Below the pieces are notes generated by a model. It saw only the letters and a program-made list of their open reading frames with translations, was not told the origin of the DNA and ran no database searches. A stretch of 64,000 bases of DNA. It comes from Thermoflavifilum thermophilum (GTDB taxonomy: Bacteria; Bacteroidota; Bacteroidia; Chitinophagales; Chitinophagaceae). The stretch lies in contig NZ_FPCJ01000001.1 of assembly GCF_900116565.1 (NCBI RefSeq), positions 2,104,540 to 2,168,539 on the forward strand, read 5' to 3'. The position numbers and the translations under genes were made by a program. Shown here piece by piece: positions 18,961 to 28,385 of the stretch. Each line of letters starts with the position of its first letter. Position 1 is the first letter of the stretch.

Positions 18961-20184
18961 ATGCGCCATCTCCCTTCCACCCTGGTCCGTTTCTATCTGC
19001 AAAAAGCGATTGAATGGCTGCAGCAATACCTGTCGGCTGGCGATATGCCACTGCATCTTTTTTTGAAAAACAAGTTTCGCTGGTGTTCGTCGTCGGGTGA
19101 ACATGCTCCGCAGTTGGGCTCGCGTGATCGTCGTTACATATCAGCTCTGCTTTACGATTATTTTCGGTTGGGGAAAAGCTTTTCCGGTAGGAGCGTAGAA
19201 GACCGGATGATGATTGGATTTTTAATTTGTGAGCAAGATCCAACCCCGATTATTCGGGAATTGCGGCCGGAATGGCTGCAGGCAACAGCTTTTGCCAATC
19301 CTTTGGAAAGAGCCGGCTGGTTTGCTGATTTTCAGCCGGAGGACATTTTTCCCTGGGCATCGGAGTTAAGTCCGGGAGTGGATGCCCGAGCTTATGCTGT
19401 GAGCTATTTGCAGCAGCCCAACGTGTTCATTCGTATTAGGCCGGGGCATGAAGGTGGGTTTGCGGTATTGCCCGACCCGATTGTCCGCGTGAGTCGTCAC
19501 ACGTTAGCGGTTCCCGCAGCTACCAATTTGCATCGGTTGCTGCGTGCCCGGGAAGGTGTGGATTATGTGGTGCAGGATTGGGCATCCCAGCAGGTCATGG
19601 AGTGGCTCATAGAGGAGCTGCCTGCCGGCAAGGCAGACCCATCGCATGTGTGGACTGTATGGGATTGCTGTGCCGGCAGCGGGGGTAAATCGCTTTTTCT
19701 GGCCGATCATCTCCCGATGCAGCAGCTCGTGGTTACCGATATCCGTGCTTCCATTTTGACCAATCTCCGCCAACGCTTTCGCCTGGCCGGCATCCGTAAA
19801 TACAAGTCGGCTGTGTTAGATGTAACCCAAGCCGAAGCTTCTGATAACATCCTGGGTAGCAAACGGTTTGATTTGATCATTGCCGATGTTGCCTGCAGTG
19901 GCAGCGGCACCTGGGCGCGTACACCTGAACAACTGCATTTTTTCATTCCGGAGCAACTTAAGGATTTTCATAACCGACAGATTTCCATTGTAAAACAAGC
20001 CTGTCGCCATCTCCAACCTGGTGGCTATCTGGCCTACATCACCTGTTCGGTATTTCGCAGGGAAAACGAAGATGTGGCCGATGAAATCCGGCAAATGGGA
20101 CTCACGTATGTAAATAGCACTCTTATCACCGGTTATTCGGCAGGCGGGGATTCCATGTTTGTTGCGCTGTTTCGGGCATCCTAA
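18961..20184 (+). CDS. RsmB/RsmF-type rRNA (cytosine-5) methyltransferase
   Basis: An S-adenosylmethionine-dependent RNA m5C methyltransferase of the Fmu/NOL1 family, 407 residues. An N-terminal helical region resembles the NusB-like part. The methyltransferase core has the SAM-binding motif DCCAGSGGKSL (about residue 238), DVACSGSGTWARTPEQL for motif IV, and YITCSVFRRENE for motif VI with the nucleophile Cys. In motif IV the usual Pro-Cys is Ala-Cys. The Cys is kept and the Pro is lost. The target is probably 16S rRNA, but the exact cytosine cannot be told. It begins 11 nt after sucB, so it may be cotranscribed, and its end overlaps the opposite lipoprotein gene by 4 nt. Confidence 0.87.
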   Translation: MRHLPSTLVRFYLQKAIEWLQQYLSAGDMPLHLFLKNKFRWCSSSGEHAPQLGSRDRRYISALLYDYFRLGKSFSGRSVEDRMMIGFLICEQDPTPIIRELRPEWLQATAFANPLERAGWFADFQPEDIFPWASELSPGVDARAYAVSYLQQPNVFIRIRPGHEGGFAVLPDPIVRVSRHTLAVPAATNLHRLLRAREGVDYVVQDWASQQVMEWLIEELPAGKADPSHVWTVWDCCAGSGGKSLFLADHLPMQQLVVTDIRASILTNLRQRFRLAGIRKYKSAVLDVTQAEASDNILGSKRFDLIIADVACSGSGTWARTPEQLHFFIPEQLKDFHNRQISIVKQACRHLQPGGYLAYITCSVFRRENEDVADEIRQMGLTYVNSTLITGYSAGGDSMFVALFRAS

Positions 20185-20945
20185 AGGGTATCTTTCAGGC
20201 TGAGGATTATTTCCACACCGTTGCGAGGCTTCAGGGCCTGACAATTACCCTGCGAATCGTAGCCCGCACATTGTTGTTCCCAATGAATGAAATGGCGGTA
20301 CACCAGGCCGATTCCCCGGGCATATTGTTCGATGCTGTAGGTGCGAAAAGCATAGGTATTGCTTTGCAACGAATCATTGGCCTGCATCACCGTGAGGGTA
20401 GAGTCAAAACGAATTCCACCAGGAGAAGCGGGCTGATTCACCTGTTGGTAGGTATAGATCCAGCCGCTCAGGTATTGCAGGTCGGGGTTTAGGTTGGTTT
20501 CGATGTAAGCATTTCCGTCCCAGCTGGCATTGTCTCGCACAGGGAAAATCAGCTTGATGAAACGCAAATTACCTTCCAGCCATTCCATGCGCCGGGGTAG
20601 CAAGGTAATGGCTATGCTGATATTCGGTTGCCAGGTGGCGGAGCCGAGCGGGCGCAGTTGCCGCAGGATACGAAATACCGTTTGTCCGGAATCATCCGTA
20701 TAACTGGTATCCACTCGATCCCACGCTTCATAGCGGGAAGTATCCACGCTTCCGTCAAAATCGTGGTAAACAATCGAATCCAGCCAATAGTGCCTTTCCA
20801 TACCCACATATATCGGAAAATAGGCATAGCCCATATCAGGCGGAGGAACTTGTTCAGATTTATGGCATGAGCTGAGAAGCATGATGATTCCAGCCAGCCC
20901 AACGCCAGCCAGCATATGTTTCGCTTGCAGAAACCCTGTGCGCAT
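20181..20945 (-). CDS. Putative lipoprotein of unknown function
   Basis: I do not recognise a family. The 254 residues start with a basic N-terminus and a hydrophobic stretch, ending in LLSSC at about residue 27. This is a lipobox, so the mature protein is probably a lipid-anchored envelope protein. The rest looks beta-rich, with Trp and Tyr scattered (YFPIYVGMERHYWLDSIVYH near the N-terminus). It resembles the many single-gene Bacteroidota lipoproteins with no known role. The start ATG at 20945 is the first that gives the signal sequence. It converges on the rRNA methyltransferase gene with a 4-nt overlap, and 250 nt of featureless sequence separates it from the divergent flavoprotein gene. 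Confidence 0.75.
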   Translation of the reverse strand: MRTGFLQAKHMLAGVGLAGIIMLLSSCHKSEQVPPPDMGYAYFPIYVGMERHYWLDSIVYHDFDGSVDTSRYEAWDRVDTSYTDDSGQTVFRILRQLRPLGSATWQPNISIAITLLPRRMEWLEGNLRFIKLIFPVRDNASWDGNAYIETNLNPDLQYLSGWIYTYQQVNQPASPGGIRFDSTLTVMQANDSLQSNTYAFRTYSIEQYARGIGLVYRHFIHWEQQCAGYDSQGNCQALKPRNGVEIILSLKDTL

Positions 20946-21195
20946 GCCAATATCAAAAATAAAGGATTCAGTATGAGATGGTAAAATTTTTTGGCAACAG
21001 GTTTATGAAAGTTTTGAAAAGGGAAATTTTAGGGAGTCTGCATCGTATCAGGTTAAAAAACAAGTTATCCATCATCTAAATTCTAAATTTTATTGGGTTG
21101 AAAGCAAAACGGCTGTATCTTAAAAAGCGCATGGATCAGCAGAAGAGAAATCATACCGGTATAGCAGTCATATTGTTCTGCTTAAATGATTTAAC

Positions 21196-22467
21196 ATGAA
21201 ATCGAAATCTGCTTTTGAAAGACAAAGGGAAATCTACATCCGTGGGTTTTCGGGGAAGACTTCCCGCATTCCCTTTCATGCATCGGCTTTGAGAGAAAAA
21301 GCGAGGAAAAAAATGTCGCCCAACGCTTGGGCTTACGTAGATGGTGGCGCATCCGATGAAGCCACAATGACGCGCAACCGCAAGGCTTTTGATGCAATAG
21401 CTATTATTCCCCGGATGATGCGTGACAATTCCGCGGCTGATTACTCTTCCGTGCTATTCGGAACCTCGTTGTCATTTCCTCTTCTGCTTGCACCTATCGG
21501 GGCGCTGGATATGATTTATCCCCGGGCGGATCTCATGGTATCGGCTGCTTGTCACGCCATGGGCACTCCTTTTATTTTCTCAAATCAGGCCGGTAACTCC
21601 ATGGAAAGCTGCTCGCGCATAATGGGAAATACAGACAAGTGGTTCCAGCTATACTGGAGCAAATCAGACGATCTCGTCCTTTCCTTTGTGAAAAGGGCGG
21701 AAAACTGCGGCTGCAAGGCTATTGTACTGACAGTAGACACCCCCATGCTGGGATGGAGAGCACGCGATCTGACACGCGGATATCTTCCGTTTCTGCATGG
21801 TTTCGGTATCGCTCAATATACATCGGATCCTGTTTTTCAAGAATATCTCCAAAACGGATGGGAAGCGGATACGCATGAAGATGCGGTTAAGCCTTCCTTT
21901 ACGTTACACACCATGTGGCACGTGTTGAAATTAGGTCTCAGATATAAAGGCCGGCTCAGGCAAGGATTAAAGGCAGCCAAACTTTTTACCCGTATCTATA
22001 CCAACCCTTCTCTTAACTGGGAGCGTATAGCCTGGTTAAAAAGCCAAACCCGCCTGCCGGTTATCATCAAAGGAATATTGCATCCTGCGGATGCACGGAA
22101 AGCAAAGGAATCAGGGGCAGATGGAATCATCGTTTCCAATCATGGAGGAAGGCAGGTAGATGGCGCTATCGCATCAATCGAAGCTTTGCAGGAAATCAGA
22201 AAAGCGGTACCACGTCCCTATAAAATACTGTTAGATAGTGGGATTCGCAATGGCAGCGATATCTTTAAAGCCCTGGCGCTGGGCGCAGATGCCGTATTGC
22301 TGGGAAGACCCTATGTGTATGGGCTGGCCATAGGAAAACAAAAAGGAGTGGAAGAAGTTATCCAAAACATCTGGAATGACTTTGAGCTAACCGCACGTTT
22401 ATCTGGCTGTCGAAATCTGGATGAAATCAAAGAGGCGGAAATTTACCGCGCTGCTAAACCAGAATAG
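21196..22467 (+). CDS. FMN-dependent alpha-hydroxy acid oxidase family protein
   Basis: A flavoprotein oxidising 2-hydroxy acids such as L-lactate, 423 residues. The active-site His and Arg lie in SNHGGRQVDG, the FMN phosphate site is near DSGIRNGSDIFKAL and GADAVLLGRPYVYG, and the early LLLAPIGALDM matches the family. It resembles lactate 2-monooxygenase more than glycolate oxidase by its length and by the TPMLGWRARDL segment. Lactate oxidase and mandelate dehydrogenase remain possible. The ATG at 21196 gives MKSKSAFERQREIYI. It stands alone. The 183 nt to the convergent mnmA hold nothing I can identify. Confidence 0.85.
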   Translation: MKSKSAFERQREIYIRGFSGKTSRIPFHASALREKARKKMSPNAWAYVDGGASDEATMTRNRKAFDAIAIIPRMMRDNSAADYSSVLFGTSLSFPLLLAPIGALDMIYPRADLMVSAACHAMGTPFIFSNQAGNSMESCSRIMGNTDKWFQLYWSKSDDLVLSFVKRAENCGCKAIVLTVDTPMLGWRARDLTRGYLPFLHGFGIAQYTSDPVFQEYLQNGWEADTHEDAVKPSFTLHTMWHVLKLGLRYKGRLRQGLKAAKLFTRIYTNPSLNWERIAWLKSQTRLPVIIKGILHPADARKAKESGADGIIVSNHGGRQVDGAIASIEALQEIRKAVPRPYKILLDSGIRNGSDIFKALALGADAVLLGRPYVYGLAIGKQKGVEEVIQNIWNDFELTARLSGCRNLDEIKEAEIYRAAKPE

Positions 22468-22650
22468 ATCAAGTCTTATTCTTCCCATCTGGTTGCAAAG
22501 ATCAATCAGCATGTATTCCTGAGTGGTTTCACCAATGGAAGCGCGGGTAATTATGCCGAATAAGGGAGTTCAGATTTGTTTATTGCATCCTGAAATCAAA
22601 TTAAACATGAAGGATCAGCGTGGTGAAGGATTGATTGTCTTTCTGATTTT

Positions 22651-23757
22651 TTAATGCTTCTCCTTCACGCTTCTCAGGATAATGCCTCCGCCGATCACAT
22701 CATCGCCTTCGTAGAACACGGCCGACTGGCCGGGAGCAATACCTTTCACGGGTGTATCGAAATCTACCCGCAATGGATCGGTACCTGCATGCAGCACACC
22801 CGGTGTGCCCCGGTCGCGATAGCGCACTTTGATGGTTGCCTGCATGTCGGCATTCAATCCGGGATATTTCATCCAGTTGAGCTTATAAACTTCCATAGTC
22901 GGGCGGTACAGATCGCGTTCTTCGCCCAGCACCACGGTGTTGGTTTCCGGAATGATATCGGTAACATAGGCCGGCTTACCGAGGGCCACGCCCAGTCCTT
23001 TGCGCTGGCCAACGGTATAAAACGGATAACCTTCATGTTCACCCACAACCGTACCATCCTGCCAAACCAGCTTACCTCCGCGGGTTTGGCTTTCAAGCCC
23101 TTCTACCTTTCGCTTCAGGAATCCGCGATAATCATTATCCGGGATGAAGCAGATTTCATAGCTTTCGCTTTTCCTGGCCAGTTCTGGAAATCCGTAGGCA
23201 AGTGCCATTTCGCGGATTTCGGTTTTGTGGTATTTGCCCAGCGGAAATATCGTACGGCTCAGGCATTCCTGGCTCAAACCCCACATCACATAGCTCTGGT
23301 CTTTGTTTTCGTCCACGCCTTTAGATACAAAGTAGCGGCCGTTTTCGTATTTCAGGTTCACGTAATGACCGGTAGCAATATAATCGCAATGAAGGGCATC
23401 GGCCCGTCGAAGCAGGGCTTCCCATTTGATATGGGTATTGCAGAGGATGCAGGGATTGGGTGTTCGTCCGGAAAGATATTCTTCGATAAAATTATTGATC
23501 ACAAAATGGCCGAATTCTTCCCGGATGTCAATGATATAATGCGGGAAGCCATGCTTTACCGCTGCGGCCCGGGCATCGTTGAACGAATCCAGGTTGCAGC
23601 AGCCAGTTTCCTTTTTGCTGCTGCCCGATGTGGCATAGTCCCAGGTTTTCATGGTTACACCCACCACTTCATATCCCTGGTCATGCAGCATCAGCGCAGC
23701 AACCGTGCTGTCCACACCGCCACTCATAGCTACCAATACCCTGCCATGCTTGCTCAT
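22651..23757 (-). CDS. mnmA: tRNA-specific 2-thiouridylase MnmA
   Basis: Installs the 2-thio group on wobble uridine 34 of Lys, Glu and Gln tRNAs, using ATP and relayed sulfur. The 368 residues carry the PP-loop AMSGGVDSTVAALML at the N-terminus. Two catalytic cysteines are visible, in TPNPCILCNTHIKW (about residue 108) and in YEICFIPDNDYRGFL (about residue 205). GHYVNLKYENGRYFVSKG also matches the family. Start ATG and length are standard. It is divergent from the GH15 gene, with separate -7 boxes in the 149-nt spacer. The cysteine desulfurase that would feed it sulfur may be the one at 58.4 kb. Confidence 0.97.
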   Translation of the reverse strand: MSKHGRVLVAMSGGVDSTVAALMLHDQGYEVVGVTMKTWDYATSGSSKKETGCCNLDSFNDARAAAVKHGFPHYIIDIREEFGHFVINNFIEEYLSGRTPNPCILCNTHIKWEALLRRADALHCDYIATGHYVNLKYENGRYFVSKGVDENKDQSYVMWGLSQECLSRTIFPLGKYHKTEIREMALAYGFPELARKSESYEICFIPDNDYRGFLKRKVEGLESQTRGGKLVWQDGTVVGEHEGYPFYTVGQRKGLGVALGKPAYVTDIIPETNTVVLGEERDLYRPTMEVYKLNWMKYPGLNADMQATIKVRYRDRGTPGVLHAGTDPLRVDFDTPVKGIAPGQSAVFYEGDDVIGGGIILRSVKEKH

Positions 23758-23774
23758 CGGAAATGGATTTCATG

Positions 23775-23782
23775 CAAATTTA
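23775..23782 (-). promoter_or_regulatory. Bacteroidota -7 promoter element for mnmA
   Basis: The minus strand reads TAAATTTG (TAnnTTTG), 17 nt upstream of the mnmA ATG. Confidence 0.45.
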
Positions 23783-23864
23783 ACCCTTTATTTCTGCCTT
23801 CTTGTTTGGGTTCTGTCAATCTTTCCCAGACCCAATACCCTGCGTGGCTTCACATAACCTTTAT

Positions 23865-23872
23865 TAGTTTTG
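23865..23872 (+). promoter_or_regulatory. Bacteroidota -7 promoter element for the GH15 gene
   Basis: TAGTTTTG matches TAnnTTTG, 34 nt before the GH15 ATG, in the divergent spacer shared with mnmA. Confidence 0.45.
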
Positions 23873-23906
23873 TGTTTTATGTAAAATCAAAATATCCATC
23901 CTGCTT

Positions 23907-25685
23907 ATGGCCCGACATGTGTATGAAACTGGTATCATTGGCAATTGTTCCTACATCGCGCATGTGCATCTGAATACCAATATTGAATGGCTTTGCTGGC
24001 CCAGGTTCGACAGCAGTTTTATTTTCGGGGGATTGCTCGATAAATCAAAAGGAGGTGAGTTTTCCATTCGTCCGCAGGGAGAATTCACCTCCAGGCAATA
24101 TTATATTGACAATACCAATGTGTTGGTTACTGAAGTAAGCTGTGCACAGGGGCGTTATCGGGTGATTGATTTTGCACCGCGCTTTGTGCAGTATGAGCGG
24201 TATTTCAAGCCCCTGATGCTTATCAGAAAAATTGAATTGCTCGAAGGCAGGCCTTTGATCAGGGTTACCTGCAGGCCGATGGGTAATTACGGACAGATTG
24301 CGCTTCATCCCTACAAAGGCAGCAATCACATGGAATATCACGGGTTGAGTGATCCCGTGCGACTCACAACCGATGTGCCTTTAACCTATATTGATGAAAA
24401 CAAGCATTTTGTATTGAATGAAAACAAATATCTGGTACTGACGTATGGTTCGCCGCTGGAAGCACCTTTGCAGCATACAGCCGATTATTTTCTGGAAAAA
24501 ACCATCGAATACTGGCGACAATGGATTCAAACCACCGGCATTGAAAATATCTATCAGGAAGAAGTCATCCGCTCATCCCTTGCATTGAAAATTCATCAGT
24601 TTGAAGACACGGGAGCCATCATTGCAGCCAGCACCACCAGTCTGCCCGAGGCCAACGGCAGCGGCCGCACCTGGGATTATCGCTATTGCTGGTTGCGGGA
24701 TGCATATTATATCCTGCAGGCTTTTAACCATATCGGACACTTCGAAGAGCTGGAGCGATATTTTCATTTCTTTGAAAACATTGCAGTCTCCAGCCGGGAG
24801 CGTTTTCAGCCATTGTACAGCATTACGGGTGAATCATATTTACCTGAGCGGGAAATTGATCTGGAAGGTTATCTGGGCAATAAGCCCGTGCGTATTGGCA
24901 ATCAGGCAGCCGAACAAATTCAAAACGATACTTATGGTCAAATATTGGTTTCATTGCTGCCGTTGTATGTAGATAACCGCATTAAATATCGCGCCCGGGT
25001 GGATGCTGCACAATGGGTAAGCAACATTTTGCATAAGATTGAAGCTGTGATGGATGAGCCTGATGCAGGGTTATGGGAGTTTCGCAACATCAGGCAATAT
25101 CATTGTTATACTTATCTATTTCATTGGGCTGGTGCCTGTGCTGCTATGAAGATGGCCGAAAAAATTCAACATAAATCACTGCGTCAGCTGGCTGTTAAAT
25201 TAAGAAATAAAGCTGCTGAAAAAATTGAACAATGCTACGATCCGCAGCGTCGGGTATATACCGAAGCCATTGGTTCCAGACATCTGGATGCCAGCACGCT
25301 GCAGCTCATATTGATGAATTACTTAGATCCGAAATCACAGCGCGCCAAAGATCATTTGCGTTGTTTGGAACAACATCTGAAAGCAGAAAATGGATTGTTT
25401 TACAGGTATAAACATGAAGATGATTTTGGCAAACCTGAAACAACTTTTTTGGTTACGGCATTCTGGTATGTAGAAGTGCTGGCTCATATGGGGCGTGTGA
25501 AAGAAGCACAGGAGAATTTTGAGCAATTGATGAAATATACCAATCATCTTGGTTTATTGAGTGAAGATGTGGATGCACGCGATGGTAGCCAGTGGGGTAA
25601 TTTTCCACAGGCCTATAGCCATGTGGGTGTGATGAATGCAGCTTACCGGATTGCCAAGAAGATTGATCAGCCTATTTTTTTATGA
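23907..25685 (+). CDS. Glycoside hydrolase family 15 protein (trehalase/glucoamylase-like)
   Basis: A 592-residue cytosolic GH15 enzyme with no signal peptide. The N-terminal GNCSYIAHVHLNTNIEWLCWPRFDSS and the segment WDYRYCWLRDAYYILQAF at about residue 255 are hallmarks of this family. NDTYGQIL and DARDGSQWGNFPQAYSHVG near the C-terminus line the catalytic barrel of bacterial members. Family members hydrolyse alpha-glucans or trehalose. Its position tail-to-tail with a trehalose-phosphate synthase/phosphatase fusion favours trehalose turnover, but this is inference. The ATG at 23907 fits the conserved N-terminus. The last 14 nt overlap the 3' end of otsAB. Confidence 0.88.
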   Translation: MARHVYETGIIGNCSYIAHVHLNTNIEWLCWPRFDSSFIFGGLLDKSKGGEFSIRPQGEFTSRQYYIDNTNVLVTEVSCAQGRYRVIDFAPRFVQYERYFKPLMLIRKIELLEGRPLIRVTCRPMGNYGQIALHPYKGSNHMEYHGLSDPVRLTTDVPLTYIDENKHFVLNENKYLVLTYGSPLEAPLQHTADYFLEKTIEYWRQWIQTTGIENIYQEEVIRSSLALKIHQFEDTGAIIAASTTSLPEANGSGRTWDYRYCWLRDAYYILQAFNHIGHFEELERYFHFFENIAVSSRERFQPLYSITGESYLPEREIDLEGYLGNKPVRIGNQAAEQIQNDTYGQILVSLLPLYVDNRIKYRARVDAAQWVSNILHKIEAVMDEPDAGLWEFRNIRQYHCYTYLFHWAGACAAMKMAEKIQHKSLRQLAVKLRNKAAEKIEQCYDPQRRVYTEAIGSRHLDASTLQLILMNYLDPKSQRAKDHLRCLEQHLKAENGLFYRYKHEDDFGKPETTFLVTAFWYVEVLAHMGRVKEAQENFEQLMKYTNHLGLLSEDVDARDGSQWGNFPQAYSHVGVMNAAYRIAKKIDQPIFL

Positions 25686-27963
25686 GCTCTTCCACATTAG
25701 CTTCAGCAAAATTATTCAGCAATGCCCGCACTTCCTGATAGGAACGCAGGTAATATTGGGCTAATGAAAGCGTGCTTCCAACGCGAATGGTATAAGCCCG
25801 TGAAGGCATAGCCCGGAATGTATCTTCATCGGTGGCATCATCGCCGATAGCCAGAATGAAATCATACCGCTGTTCCTTCAGCAGCGCCCGTGCAGCTTTT
25901 CCTTTGTTGACTTCAGCATTTTTGATTTCAATCACCTTATTGCCTGAAAGTACTTGCAAACCATGATGAGAAGAAAAGAATTTCAGGTTATCAATCAATT
26001 CACGAGCTCTTTCTTCTCCGAGTTCTGCACTTACGTTGCGGTAATGCCAGGCCAGCGAATAGCTTTTTTCTTCGATAAACGACCCGGGCGTGCGGTGCAT
26101 GTACATCTCCAGAATATGGCGAATGCTGGGTTTCCAGGCAGTGCTCAGATCTGTGAACTTTTGCCAGTCCTGGCCATGATCTTTTCTCCACACGCCATGT
26201 TCGGCAATCAGGTCAACCGGAAGATCACCCAGCCATTTGGAAAGGGTTTCGTGGGTTCGTCCGCTGATAACCACAACCCGATTACGCGTGTCGCGTGCAA
26301 GTGCCAGCAATAATCGTTTTAGCTCCCGATCGGGTATAGCCTGATTGATGTCGGAGAAATAAGGCACCAAAGTACCATCGTAATCAAGCAACAAAATGCG
26401 TTTACGAGCTTGTGCATAATGCCTGATCATGTGTTCTGTAACCTGTCTGTTCAGCATTTTCGTGGTTAGCTTATCTTGTTGTTGTTTCACCTCTTCCAAA
26501 GTTTCAATGAATAAATTCACCCAGTGATATACGTTGTATTTAGCAATGATTTCCTGCATGGCACGGATGCGGTAAACCTGTTCTTCTTCCGGCATTTCGA
26601 TGGCTTGCAACAGGGCATCCACCATGGCTTCAATATCATTCGGATTCACAATAATAGCATGCAGCAGCTCTTTTGAAGCGCCTGCCATTTCGCTGAGAAT
26701 GAGCACACCTCTCGGATCAATTTTGCTGGCTATGTATTCTTTGCTTACAAGGTTCATTCCATCGCGCATGGGTGTAATCATGGCAATATCGGCTGTTTTG
26801 TACAAAGCCGATAGCATGTCCATCTGGAAGGAACGGTAGAAGTAATAAATGGGTGTCCATCCAAAGCTGCTGAAGCGGCTGTTGATGGAGCTTACTTTTT
26901 TATCGATTTCATCTTTCAGCCAGCGATATTGTGGCACCTGATCGCGTGAAGGAACCACAAGTTGAATAAATGAAATTTTTCCACGCATGTGGGGGTAGCG
27001 ATCCAGCAACTGTTCGAATGCTTCGAGGCGGTTCAGGATACCTTTGCTGTAGTCGAGCCGGTCAACCGAAATCATAATTTTCAACGAGCCCACCAGGCTT
27101 CGCAGCCGTCGTTCATTTTGCAGGGTGCGTTCTTTGCGTGCCCATTGCTGAAACTTTTCAAAGTCAATACCCATCGGGAATGTATCAACCATCACTTCGC
27201 GGCCTTCCACAACTATTCGATTCATCATCACTTCCAGATTCAGCAGGCGTGAGCATGAGGCGATGAAATGCTTAGTATCATCGAGGGTGTGAAAACCAAT
27301 CAGATCAGCACCCAGCAGGCCTTTCAGTATTTCCTTCCGCCAGGGCAGCAAACGGAAGATTTCAAAATCCGGAAACGGAATATGCTGGAAAAAGCCAATC
27401 GTCACATTAGGCAATTGTTGCCGGATTAGTTCGGGCACCAGACAAAGCTGATAGTCGTGCACCCAGATAATATCTTCCTCTCGCGCCACACGCAACACAT
27501 GCTCGGCAAATTTGCGATTCACCGCACAATACATCTCCCAATCATCCTTTTTGTACAAGGTATAGGAAGGAAAGTAATGATATAACGGCCAGAGTGTTTC
27601 ATTTGAAAAGCCTTCGTAATAAGCGGCGATCTCTTCTTCCGTCAAATAAACAGGTAATAATTTTTCAGCTTCAAGCAAGGGTTGCACCTGGGCGCGCTGG
27701 CGCTCATCCAGAAAGGCGCCGGGCCAGCCGATCCACAGGTTATCATTGCGTTTATACACACTGCTCAGCCCTGTTGCCAATCCGCCTTCGCTGGGCTGAA
27801 GCTGAAATTGTCCGGATTTGTTGATGACTACTTTTACCGGTAACCTGTTAGAAACAATAATGATTCGCCTTTCTGTCAGCAACCCTCCTTCATCGAAGCT
27901 GGGCAGAGAGCTGGTGATATACGGTATGTTTTTTTGTTTGTTTTTCCGTCTGCTGAAAAGCAT
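25672..27963 (-). CDS. Bifunctional trehalose-6-phosphate synthase / phosphatase (OtsA-OtsB fusion)
   Basis: Makes trehalose from UDP-glucose and glucose 6-phosphate in two steps on one chain of 763 residues. The GT20 synthase part (about 30-500) shows IIIVSNRLPVKV, GGLATGLSSVY, WIGWPGAF, WVHDYQLCLVPELI, FQHIPFPDFEIFRLLP, DRLDYSKGI and TPMRDGMNLVSKEY. The HAD phosphatase part (from about 515) shows the nucleophile motif LLLDYDGTLVPY, VVISGRTHETL and GDDATDEDTFRAM. The start ATG at 27963 gives a 30-residue basic leader; a later start cannot be excluded. Trehalose protects against desiccation, osmotic stress and heat. The convergent GH15 enzyme could provide the degrading arm. Confidence 0.95.
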   Translation of the reverse strand: MLFSRRKNKQKNIPYITSSLPSFDEGGLLTERRIIIVSNRLPVKVVINKSGQFQLQPSEGGLATGLSSVYKRNDNLWIGWPGAFLDERQRAQVQPLLEAEKLLPVYLTEEEIAAYYEGFSNETLWPLYHYFPSYTLYKKDDWEMYCAVNRKFAEHVLRVAREEDIIWVHDYQLCLVPELIRQQLPNVTIGFFQHIPFPDFEIFRLLPWRKEILKGLLGADLIGFHTLDDTKHFIASCSRLLNLEVMMNRIVVEGREVMVDTFPMGIDFEKFQQWARKERTLQNERRLRSLVGSLKIMISVDRLDYSKGILNRLEAFEQLLDRYPHMRGKISFIQLVVPSRDQVPQYRWLKDEIDKKVSSINSRFSSFGWTPIYYFYRSFQMDMLSALYKTADIAMITPMRDGMNLVSKEYIASKIDPRGVLILSEMAGASKELLHAIIVNPNDIEAMVDALLQAIEMPEEEQVYRIRAMQEIIAKYNVYHWVNLFIETLEEVKQQQDKLTTKMLNRQVTEHMIRHYAQARKRILLLDYDGTLVPYFSDINQAIPDRELKRLLLALARDTRNRVVVISGRTHETLSKWLGDLPVDLIAEHGVWRKDHGQDWQKFTDLSTAWKPSIRHILEMYMHRTPGSFIEEKSYSLAWHYRNVSAELGEERARELIDNLKFFSSHHGLQVLSGNKVIEIKNAEVNKGKAARALLKEQRYDFILAIGDDATDEDTFRAMPSRAYTIRVGSTLSLAQYYLRSYQEVRALLNNFAEANVEELIKK

Positions 27964-28385
27964 TTGCGTCAGGGTTTAACATCGTTTGAATGAACGTTTC
28001 TGTCTATAAAAAAATCGGAGGCTGTGAATCTTTACAAAATTACAAAAAATGACTGAGTTACCGGAATTCGACTACAGCTTCTCCGGTTTTTTGTCTGAAA
28101 TACACATATGTTGCTATACCTAAACAACCAAGCATAATTCATGCCGGATGCAGATGTGAGCATGATGATGAAAATGCGGGTTTAAGATAGAATTATCAAT
28201 GCTTATGGTGATGGTAAAAATAAGTTTTTGATTTTACACACGTACTCCTCACAATTGAAGTGAATGTTCACACTATTTAATGTGCTTATTTGTTTTGTAT
28301 GCATGTAAAGTATGTGCTGAGCAGGAACCTTCATGGTTTTCATTCATCCATTCATCATCAGCATGTGAGTTTGCATTTCATGATT
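27964..28385. other. 422-nt intergenic stretch without a gene
   Basis: This spacer lies between the otsAB start and the 3' end of the M1 peptidase gene. It holds the otsAB promoter candidate and, at 28060-28092, a weak 6-bp hairpin (ACCGGA and TCCGGT) followed by six T on the plus strand, where no plus-strand gene ends. Short open frames are not convincing as proteins. I see no RNA gene or repeat. Confidence 0.5.
28035..28042 (-). promoter_or_regulatory. Bacteroidota -7 promoter element for otsAB
   Basis: The minus strand reads TAATTTTG (TAnnTTTG). It would give a leader of roughly 65 nt. Confidence 0.4.

Noticed and set aside
22654-23973. A 439-codon open frame on the plus strand across mnmA
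   Set aside because: It is antisense to a clear mnmA along nearly its whole length, its translation shows no family motif, and it runs into the GH15 gene start region.
28060-28092. Intrinsic terminator on the plus strand
   Set aside because: A 6-bp stem with a 16-nt loop and six T, but no plus-strand gene ends near it. Kept only as a remark in the intergenic entry.
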